Below, piece after piece: positions 6,408 to 18,400 of a DNA stretch of 44,560 bases (its first letter is position 1; the number at the start of each line of letters is the position of its first letter). This DNA comes from an uncultured Lachnospiraceae bacterium (GTDB lineage: Bacteria; Bacillota; Clostridia; Lachnospirales; Lachnospiraceae), in NCBI GenBank assembly GCA_910578605.1, contig CAJTQG010000022.1, positions 1 through 44,560 on the forward strand, written 5' to 3'. Under the pieces are notes generated by a model, which saw only the letters and a list, made by a program, of their open reading frames with translations, was not told the DNA's origin and did no database searches. Both the position numbers and the translations under genes were made by a program.

Positions 6408-9400
6408 TTAGTTTGTCATCCTACCATCCAATAATTCTTGAAGAGTTCTCACATAAGTACCATCTTTTAAAGTTTTACCAAGCTGTGACTTATGTACATA
6501 CTTAATAGGTACTCTATCATATCCTAGTTGACGAAATGCTTCAAATCTATGATGACCATCAACAATTAATGCCTCTCCATTATGAATTCTAACGGGAATT
6601 GGTTCTACAAAATCAGGTCCTTCTGTTATAATTTGATTTTTATATTTCTCAACAGTATTTTGAAATGCATATGGCTGCGTTCTCTTCAATTTAGTTATAT
6701 CATAACTTGTGCCTTCAATTGCTTTAATAGTCTTACTACCACTCTTATTACCCTTTCGCAAGTCCACCATGCCTTTGTTGTCGTGCCAAAACTGTTTTGC
6801 TCCATTTCTGATTTTGCTGGCGGTTTTGCTCTTCCGCAACTCCTTGACCTGCTTGGATATTCCTACTCCGGCTATTAGTCCTCCTACAATGGACATACTC
6901 TGTACTGCAAATTCAGAGGCATTGAAGTTTTCTCCTTTGATAAGGTAGCTGTCTATCATTTGGCTTCCCACAATTCCTGCTTCCGCCATGTAAGCGCCGT
7001 TTCCTACCATCAGGCAGCTCTTTGAAAGTATTTTGCCAAGAGTCGGCACCTTTTTCATGATTTTGGTAGAACTTCCTATCAAGGTTCCCATTCCTGGCAT
7101 GGCGCACAGAATGCTGCTGGCTCCATAAGCGGTATTGCCTTCCTTGAAATACCAGTAAGCATTGATTAAATCTGCTCCCTCTCCAAGTACTGGTATCATT
7201 CCGACCCAGTCTAAGATGTTGTGTCCCAGATTGGTAAAATTGATGCTTGGACATAAGCCAAATGGGTCTGTCAGGGTTACTGGATTTCCTTCCACATAGC
7301 TGTAGCGATTCAAGCTTGGACTACTGCTTATGCTTCCTGCCATAATGTCACGATTTAGGAAGCGTTTGGTGGATACATTGTAGTAGCGGGTTCGCATGTA
7401 ATACAGACCATTGCTTTCGTGCTCTACCCCGTATCTTCCTTGATAAAGGTAGCGAGTACCGTCTACATCTCCTCCTGTCAATTCTCCGTATGTGCCATAA
7501 GTATAGTTTTGAGTGACATTTCCTTTTTCATCAGTGAGGCATACTGTGCTTCCTAAGTGGTTGAAATGATACAGGCGATAACCCTTATCCGAATCTGTTT
7601 CGGATACCAATCCATTGCCATATACATACAAGGTTGATTTTATGTTCTGGTTTTCTGTATCCTGCTTCGTTGTTTCATTGTTTTGTTTGACTTGGTCTGA
7701 ATCTTCATTAGTATTGGTATTTTCTGTTTCCCCTGTTGGTTCAGTCTCGAGACTCTCCTCAACCCCAATCACACAATCTTGTCCTTCTATCTGTGCTATT
7801 GTGTACTCAGTACGGATTCCATTTTCTCTCTTGGCAATCCTCTCGTTTTGACTGTTGTATTCATAGGTAGTCTCTCCCACCTGCACAAGACGGTTGCGGC
7901 AGTCGTAGACTAAGTTTGTCATTTGTCCGTCCACCGGTCCATACGTCATGTTGCCATCTGCATCATATTGGACTTCTTCTTCATTATAACGGATAAGCCT
8001 GTTGTTGTCATTATATTCCATGGTAATGGTTTCTACTGCCGGTGCATTGGCAGTGTCCCCCGTCTGGCTGATGATATTTCCTGCTTCATCGTATTCATAA
8101 GTGACATGGGACAGTATTTCTTCCCCTGCCGCATCTGTTTTTTCTATCAGTCTTCCTGCCTTGTCATAAGTATAGGTTTCACGGCTTCCGTCCGGTCTGT
8201 CACAGGCTGTAAGGCGGTTTGCTTTGTCATAGGTGTAGCTTGTGGTGCGCTTATTGTTATCAGTGATGGTTTTCAGATTTCCGTTTTTGTAGTAGGTGTA
8301 ACGAACGATTTCACCACCTGGGTAAGTGAGGGAAATTAAATTTCCAATTTCATCATAGCCATAACTTACTATGTTTCCCTTATAATCCGTCTGGCTTATC
8401 ATTCGGTTCCTTTTGTCATAGGTGCGTTGTATTGTTCCTTTTTCGTCTGTAATTCCTATAGTATTTCCATTGGCATCATATGTATAGGTGACACACCCCT
8501 CCTCATCCTCCATTGTAACTATTCTTCCTACTCCATCATAGGTATACGTTGTTTCCTGACCTCTGGCATTGACGGCTGTTTTCACTCTGGACATAGAATC
8601 ATAAGTGTAGACATGCCTCAGTTCTTCTCCTTCCTCCTCTGAAACCATATTACCCAAAGCATCGTATTCATAGCGGATAACTCCTCCATTTGGATTGGTG
8701 GTTCCTGTTATATTTCCCATCTTGTCATAGGTGTAGCCGGAAGTTCCTGCAAGGGCATCTTTTGTCTCTCTGAGATTTCCTACAGCATTATAATGATAAG
8801 TTGTTTTTACTTCCCTGCCGGATACCTGCTGACTGACGTTTTCCATCTGTCCGTTCTCATTGTAGGAGTATACGGTGAGGTTATCTTCTCCATCTTTGCT
8901 GTCTGCCAGTAATTGATCTCCATCATAAGTATTTTCCTGTATAACATTTCCCTCACCGTCAATTATTGCTGTTATGTTTCCATAACTGTCATAGACTGTT
9001 TGTTGTGTATTTCCCTCCTCGTCTATTGTTTTAACTTCTCTGCCAAGAGCATCATATACTATCTGTATGGTATATTCCTCTTCTCCAACAAAAGTTGTAG
9101 TCTTTGTCAAACGATTTTCTCTGTCATATTCCATTCTATATATTTGTCCGTCAGCCAATGTTTTTTGAATACAGTTGCTGTTGGCATCATAGGTATAGCT
9201 TGTCTTATTGCCGTTGGCATCTATCTCTGAAAGACATCTCTTGGCAATGTCGTATGTATACTTTGTGATATTTCCCTCCCCATCACAAATGGATTTTACA
9301 TTGCCGCCTGTGTCATACTTATAAGTAATGGTGCTTCCATCCGGGTAAGTTGTTGTGATAAGCTGCCAGTTCTGGTTGTAAGTATATAGTGTTTGACCTC

Positions 9401-12400
9401 CATTTTTGTCGTACTCCGCCTGCAATTTTCCATTTGGATAATACTCATAAACAGTTTCATTTCCGTTAGCATCTATCTCTTTTATTACATCCCCGCAGTT
9501 GTCATACTCATAAGATTGGGAATTGCCCTCCTCGTTGGTTTCCATGACAAGATTTCCTGTTAGGTCATATTCCATGGAAGTGCTTGTTCCGTCAGGATTC
9601 GTATGGGTGAGCAGATTCCCTTCACAATCATAGGTGTATCTGTCCGTCCTGCCCTCTGGGCTTGTTTTGCTAATCATTTTCTGATTGTAATCATAAGTAT
9701 AGGTTGTCCATCCTCCCTGGGAATTGGTTTTACAGAGAATATTTCCGTAAACATCATACTCATAGGTTTCTGTATTTCCCAGTGCATCTGTGACTTGCGT
9801 ATTGCGCCTCAGCTCGTCATAATCGTAGGTGGTGGTATTTCCCTCCCTGTCAGTTTTTTTAATCATGTTTCCTATATTGTCATACTCATATCTTTGCACG
9901 TTACCCCGCATATCATACTCTGCCGTCTTCAGACCATCTGTATATTCATATCTCTTGCACCCTAATCCCTCTATGGTTTCTTTTACCAGCTTTCCTTGGT
10001 CATTGTATTCATAGATGGTTTCTTTGCCTCCCTGCTCTTTTGAGTAAATCATCTGGTTCTTTTTATTGTATTGATAATAGGCAGCATTTCCATCCGCCCC
10101 GCAAATGGATGTTACATTTCCATCTGTATCATACTTGTAAAACGTCTGGGAACCATAGGCATCCTGGCTCATAGTACAATATCCGTTCTTATCATATTCA
10201 TAGAATGTATTGTACCCGTTGGCATCCGTCTGGGCTGTGAGATTTCCATAACAGTCATAATAATTTCTTGTTGTGTTTCCATTGGCATCTGTTGTATTTC
10301 TCACTTTTCCAAAACAGTTGGTCTGTGTCATGGTCTTGGCGCCGTTTCGGTCTGTGACAGTGACAATCATTCCATAATCGCCTATAAATTTATCTGAACC
10401 TAACTCCTCATACTCATAGGTCATAAGTGGTGTTTCTTCTGTTCCGTCATCCTGACTGATTACTCTGTTATGCTGGTCGTATGTATTTTGAATTTGAGTG
10501 GTATTATTTTTTATAATTTCTTCTAGTCTTCCCTTTTCATCGTAGGTGTACTTTGTTTTCTCATGTAACGGATTTTCAATTTCTGTAAGGTATCGGTCTG
10601 TGTATGTAAAGGAGGTTTTCCTTCCGTTTTCATCTATAACATGGGTCACCATGCCTTCTGCGTTATAACACACAGAAATCTTCTTTCCTGATATTCCCTC
10701 TGTCACCTCCATCACATTTTGAATGCGGTTGATGGTAATGTAAGAGCCGTCCTTTTGTGTTACCTGAGTCAAATTGCCGTCCTTGTCAAATAAATATTTT
10801 TTTGCATTTTCAAGGGTCAGAATATACGTACCATCCTCATTTTTCACAATTGTGCTTTTTAATTCTCCGTTTTCAACACCAATGTAAACCTTTTCTCTGT
10901 CTTCACTCTTGTACAGGCTAGTAACCCCTGGCCTCCACGTAACAACAATATTTCCTGTATCCTTTAATTTAACATCATATTGATTTGACCAGCCATATCC
11001 CATAGTGCCTTCATTCTTACATAACAGGGAATTGTAATCCAAATCAAAGGAAAGCTCACTTCCTCCTGTTACCGATATTGCCTCATAGCTGTCCACAAAG
11101 GCACCTGTAGTGATATCAACCGGATCTCCCCAAAGGTTATCTAAGTCTAATATTTCTTCTCTGATTTTTGCAATATACACCGGTGCAATTCTCAAAACTA
11201 CCTCTGCGCCAGTATTTTCACCTTCCAAAATCTCCACCATTTGGGATATCATCTTAAAATAGTATTCCCCTTCTTCTCCCTCCTCACCTTGCGGCATCTC
11301 ATATTCAATAGTAAATTGTTCACTGTCTCCTGGCGTAAACTCTTCCTTGTATCTGTTTTCTCCATCTACATAAAGTGTCATTCCATTTAAAACTTTTTCG
11401 GATTCGTTTCTTGCGGTTACATTTACAATAAATTTTTCTTCAAGTCCACAGGCACTAGGTGCATCCACATAAAATTTCAAACCTTGGGCAGACGTTATAT
11501 TGATAGCATCCTCACAATGAGCCTCAAAGAAAAATGGTTCATTAATTGGTTTTATGGCTCCGGAAAACGCTGCTCTCACCTTATAGTTTCCTGGCTTATC
11601 TCCTCTGGCATATGCTGTCGTAAAATATCCCTCACCTGATTTTACTTCAGTAGGATAAAATACTTCTTTTCTCATAATAGTCAACCCATTGTCATCACAC
11701 ATTATCCCTTCATGTCCCAACTGCATAATAAAGGTTTGGGATAACAGATTGATAAAACCATAATCAATCTGATAAAAATCCTTAAGCCAGCTTGCTCCTC
11801 CAGATACACGAATAATTACCAGATTTTCTTCTTGCTTTTCCCCCTGTCCCACCTTCACCGGTTGTAAATAAGCACCTGTTTTTATATCTCCTAATTCATC
11901 CTTTTCACCATAAATTTTCAAAACACTTTTCTTTTCCCCACCTGTCACAATCAGATTTGTAACAGTAGGTATTTTTTCTTTTTGAAAAGTAAATGTTACT
12001 CGATAACGGAATATTTCATAATTCTCTGCATTTCCTAAATCAATGGTGGAATCCATAATTTCTGCATAACTCATCTTATGTGCCTGAATTTCCGTCTTGG
12101 CTAATGCACCCTCCTCCATTACAATTATCTTCGTGTTATGTTCTAATGGTGTTATTTTTATTTTCGTATCAATAGACTTATAGCCCTCTTTGTATATGGC
12201 TATCTTTTGCATTCCTGCAATACCATCAATATTGGCATAACCATTACTATCCGACCTCTGCAGCATACTTCCGTTATCCAGATATTGATACACATATGCA
12301 TTACTGATAGGCTCTCCGTATTCGTTGACAAGCTGAATGCGCAGTCTGCCCGCCTCATCCCTTCCGTAAACTACGATTTTTCTTTTGGCGCTCTGCTTAT

Positions 12401-15400
12401 TTCCTGCCTTGTCCCACACGGTGAGGGTAATATTGTACTCTCCCTCTTCCTCGTATGTATAGGTTGGCCGTTTACCTATTAAAATATCTCCATTTCCCAT
12501 GTTCCACTGATATTTTACGATTCCTATATTATCTGTGGACAGGGAGCCGTCCAGACCTATCTCCACTCCTGCAATGGCAACATAGCTGTCCGCCAATACT
12601 GCCTTAGGTCTTTCATCATCTACCGCCTTAGCTTTTCCCGACACAATCCGGCTGGTTGACTGGTTCCCCCCATTGTCGGTATAGCCGATTTTATAAAAAT
12701 ATACAATATCAGGAATTACCTCCTTATCTGTGTAGTCAGTATCCTGTGTCTCTCCCACACTTTCCCATGCTTCATCGTAGGCGCTTTTTCTGTATATTTC
12801 ATATCCGGCAAAGTCCTCATCCTCACAGGCATCCCACTGCAGTTTAATCCGGTAATTGCTTTCCGTCAGTCTCACATCCCCTGCTCTTGGGGCTGTTTTA
12901 TCTACATGATAAGTGATGATTTTTTCCTCGCTTACATTGCCGGATGCATCCTCTGCCACAAAACGGATTTCATAATCCCCTTGTGTTTCCTCGGCAGTGT
13001 TCCACTCATACTGGGCATGTGCTATCTGACCATCCACCGTCTCTGTGGGCAGGGTAATAAAAGCATCGTCTCCTTTTTTGCGAATCTGAATGAAAAGAGA
13101 TTGCACTCCTACATTGTCCGTTGCCAATACTTCCAACATCACCTTGCCGCCCACAAAACTTCCTTCTTTCGGAAAAAAGCTTTTGATGACAGGTAATTGC
13201 GTATCCTCATCCGCCCTCGCTGAAACCGGCTGGGATGGCTCGCTTTCATTTCCTGCTATGTCCGTGGCAGTTACTTGATAGATATACTCTTTTCCTGGCT
13301 CTACAGAAATATCCGAATAATAAATGTCGGTGCATTCCTGCTCTATTTTCACAAATCCCCCAGTTTCATTTTCCTTTCGGTAAATATTATAATGCTCCAC
13401 CTCCTCATCAGCCGCATTCCATGTCAATTCCACACTGCCCTCACCGGCTGCTGCCGCCAGATTTGCTATCTGCTGCGGTCCTGTCCTGTCAATGTTATAA
13501 GTCATCTCGTAAGGCTGGCTTACATTCCCTGCATTATCTTTTGCAGTGAAACGTATCGTTATTTCACCCTCAGGGCACTCATCGGTATTCCATTCCCATG
13601 TATAATGTGTTTCTTTTTTCTCATTTTGTGCCGATACATCCGCCAAGGTTTCCCATAAGCTCTCTCCATTCTTTCTATGAGAATATTCGATTAAAAGATT
13701 TTGATTTCCTGCATTATCTTTTACCTGTGCCTCCAATGTGAGTCTGCCCTGATAAGCGCTTTCCAATGGTGCGGCATAGATAATCACCGGAGCCTGCTCG
13801 TCCACATTTGTATGGACATATACCCACTGTGAGCTTTCCCCTCCATTTCCTGCTTCATCATAAGGAGTAACACGGAATACATAATCCGTATCCGGCTGCA
13901 AATTTAGTACATGATATCCTAAAGTGTTTTTTGTCTCTCCTACCTTTTTCCATACTTCTCCCTGCTGCTGTTCTACCACAAAGGAAACATTTTCCTCCTC
14001 CGGCTCCTCCCACTCCAATGTGACATGATTGGCATAGACAGATGCCGGCTTTAATGTCAATGGCTTTGGTCCCTGATTGTCCACCTGGCAGGTCAGTTCC
14101 ATAGGCTCGCTTTTGTTTCCGTTAGTATCCACCGCCACACAGCTTAAGATATATTTTCCGTGACATTCTGTTGTATCCCATGTAAATTCAGCTTTTTCCT
14201 TCTCTGCCTGCTTTTCCATAACATTGATAATTTCTCTGTCATTCTGTTGATTATCATTTTCCTGCCGGTTATCTGTTTCCTGGCTATTGTTCTGTTGATT
14301 ATCATTCCCTTGATTTTCTGTTTCCTGACTATTGTTCTGTTGATTATCATTCCCTTGATTTTCTGTTTCCTGACTATTGTTCTGTTGATAATTCTTTTCT
14401 TGACTGCCTGTTTCTGGATGATTCTTTTCTTGGCTGTCCTTTTCCCGATAGACAGTAAGGATAAATTTGTCTAATTCCTTGTTGTCTGTGCCCTCTGCCA
14501 CAATTTTTGCCCGTTTGGATAAAATCTTCTCACCAGGCTGTATCTTTGACATTGTGGGGCTTAACGTATCCCTTGTCATTGTAATATACGGCACTTCCTG
14601 AAGGTTGCTCTCCCTTCCCTGTGCATCAAAAGCGCTTACCCCATAGCTCACCTGCTCCCCCTCACTTACTCCGGTATCTTTATAGTTTGTCTCATACCAT
14701 TTATTGGTCTCGCCAATACATGTGTAATCGCTCTCCCCTGCTCCCCTTCGATAAATTTTATACCCCTTACATTTCACACTGTCCGTTGCTTCCCATGTGC
14801 ATACTGCCACTCCCTCTTTTGGTGTCACCTGCAGATTTCTTACCTCTTTTGGTGCTGATTTATCCACATAATATGTAACATCCTCACTAGTCTCATTTCC
14901 GTCCTCATCGATTAAGATAACACGCACAATATAGTATTTACCGGATTCCAAACCGGAAATATCCCACTGGAAGGAACCGCAGCCTTCTCTATAGCTTATC
15001 TCCTCGCCGCCAATATCAAAAGGCGTAATTGCTTTGAAATTCTCTCCATCCTCAGAGTAGGACATGCGTATTTTATTCCCTTCTTCCTGAGAATAACGCA
15101 TGTAATAAACCTTTATATTCACCTTGTCTTGATAAAGCAGCGCTTCATCTTCAGGTGTGACAGAAATTATCCTTGGCTGCGCTGTACATGTGAGCAGCTC
15201 TTCGCTCTCTTCTGATATATTTCCTGCCTCATCCTTTGCCTTGATTGTATAAGTGTAGACAATATCCTTTTCTACTTTTGTATCCTTAAAACTTGTCTTT
15301 CCCTCCACATAGTCATATTCCTCACCATTTCGATAAATCATATAACCTACTGTTTTTACATTATCTCTTGCTCTGCTCCAAGACAAGGTAACACTAGAAC

Positions 15401-18400
15401 CTGTCTTCTTTGTCACATGAAGGTTAACAGGTTTTGCAGGCGCCTGTGTATCCTGTGGAGTAACTACCGTTTCACTGTCTGTGCCCTGTGCATAGTTTCC
15501 TGCCGCATCGTATGCATATATAGTGTAAGTATAGGTCTGACAAGGCTTTACATGGGCATCCCTGTAAACGGACATCGTTGTAGTGTCCAGCCATGAACCG
15601 TTTCTGTAAATATCGTACCCCTTTACCTCATCCTCCTCAGAACACGGAAGCCAGGATAGGCGCACAGATGAGGAATCAACACTATCTATACATACATTCT
15701 CCACCTGCGCTGGAGGAACATCATCGGTGATCTCCACCTGCAATTTTTTGCATATTTTTTCTATCTCGTTTTCAAAATAATAATAACTATCTTTATTTTT
15801 TGTTAAAATCAACGTACCAAAATAACAGCTTCCCACCTTGGCAAAAGAAATCATCTGTATATATTTTTCGCCAAATTTTCCTCTTTTTCCCGACAATATG
15901 GTATTGTGATTTTCCCCCGCTATAAAATTATTGTATCTATTTTGATAAAAATCCCCCTGTATTTCCAATGTACCTGCCGTCAAATATCTTGAGTGATTCG
16001 AAGCGGATGTGATGGTAAAGCTGTCCATTACCTTCACGTAGCCCTCCTCCTGCTGCATTGCCAGCATGCCGTCTACCTCCACAAGCATATCCGACTCACA
16101 GGTTACCATTCCGTCCTCCACGTAAAATACTCCTCTATAGATATCAATGCTTCCCGCCCTAAGCTTCCTGCCGTTTACATGTATATCTTTTTCCAGTCTG
16201 AGAGTTCCTCCCACAACAATATCCTTTGTCAATGTAGATTTATTTGTGAGAGTCAGATTGCCGCTAAAACTACCACCTGACAGATTTTCTATATTGTCTA
16301 ATTTTATGGCTCCCCTTCCCGATACCTTACCGCAATTATCCTCCAGCACTCCGTACACTACACATTCTTTTAAAAGTGCTACACCACCCTGGGTATTCTC
16401 AAATGTAATATTTTGTACACGATTGCCGTTGTCCAAAGATAACTCCTGAATTGTGCTTCCATTTAATACCAATGTAAAGTTATCTGTTCCATTAATATTG
16501 TATTTATAACTTCCTATTGCCTGCACATTACCCTGCACCTGTAATGTACCATCTGTCATATAGCCTTTATGATTGACAATAGACTGTGTAATAAAATCGC
16601 CATTTACACTGATGCTGTCCCTTTTCTCATTCATCCTTATAATTCCGTTGCTCTCAGAATATATATAATCTCCATTCTTGGAATTTCGATTCTGAATGCG
16701 AAGACTTCCGCCTACCTTAAGATTTCCCCCATGTATATATAATTCTCCTCCGGCTATTATCATATCTCCACTCACCTGAAGTTTGTAACCGTTTAAATCC
16801 AGCGTTCCTCCAAAGAGAACATAATCCCCTTCTATTTTTGTATCTTGCTGCAATGTGATACCTGTCTGTATCTGCTGCCCGTCATAGGTAAGCTTTTGGG
16901 TATTGCGAATCAGCTTTTGTGCCTGAAATCCGCTTTTACATACAATTCCCTCAGGGCTTGTATTGCTCATCTCCAACAAGGCAAAACATACCTGATTGCT
17001 TTTTATCTCCAACGTCTGCTGATTTTCTCCGTTCATCACAAACTCATGATTTTCTGCCGGTTTCCATATACTGTTATTACTAAAAAATACATCCCCTTTG
17101 CAGGATATTTTTCCTGTAAGCATTTTTGTATTGGAATTGGCATAACAAGAAAAGCCACCCCATACTTCCAGGTAGTCATTGTCGTCCGTCATAATAACCC
17201 CAACTATGTCCGAATTATTCTGTTTTATCTGGAAATTCCCCTCCGTCAGTACATGATGCCCGTTTAACGTGATAACGCCCTTCTCCAGTGTAATGTTTCC
17301 TGTCACATGCATATTCTGTTCAATGGTAATATTTCTGTTATAGGCAATATCTCCATGATAGGTATTATCAGATAAAATCATAGTAGGACCTGCAATTAAA
17401 GTTCCCTTTACAAAATGTCCATTATCCTCCACTATACCGTTTACCATAACACGATCTAATGTCACTTCTGTTTCATTTTCAATAGATAGATGATTGAAAT
17501 AGGACTTATCAGTAGCATAGAAATAAAAGTTTACATGCTGCTGTCCTTCCCCATTCAATACCACTTTGTGATTGCCGGACGCCGCAAAATTTTTGTAAAT
17601 TCCAATCTGAAGAAAATCTTTTTTCACGTAAAGCACACCATCTGTAAGTGTATCCACAGCATCTATATTGGAATAGATGTAAAAATTGCCGTTTACTTTT
17701 ACCTTATCTTCCGCCTCCCTCATCACCAGCACCGACGGACTGCGGGAGCCGTCCGGAGACCTAAAGTTCAAATCGCCCTCTACTATCAGTTCTCCTCCGT
17801 GAATGTAAAGAGTTCCTGCATAGATATCGGCATTGCCATTCACTTTCAGGCAATGTCCGTTTAAATCCAGTTTTCCTCCGGCTAACTTCAGTTCCTCCAA
17901 TTCCATATCTTCTGTCAATGTAAAACCTCTTACATAAGAAGAATCTGCATATGTAATATTCGTATCACCTTCAATGGATACCGCCGGAAGATTGCCCTCC
18001 ACATAAATTCCTTCCTCCGAATTGTTCTCCAACACCAACTGTTCTATGTAAGACATCTCGTTATTGATTTGTACTTTTTGCTGTTTATTTCCGTTTAAAA
18101 TAATCTTGTGAGTTCCCTTAGAAATAAACCCATTTCCCCCTCTGCGAGTATGCAGCAAATCTCCTGCCACCTTCACACATCCCGCTGTCATAACAGATGT
18201 AGTTTCATTATCTATCCTGTAATCTCCCCCAATAATTACCATATCGCTGTCGTGGGTCATAAGCAATCCGTTGGCGTAATTGCTTTTGTTTTGTATACAG
18301 TCACCGCTTATATCTATCTGTGTGTTTTGCAAAATTAAATGGTCCCCGCTGTCAAATATAAGATTGCCCTCCACATGCATAGGTGCGTATACTGATACAT

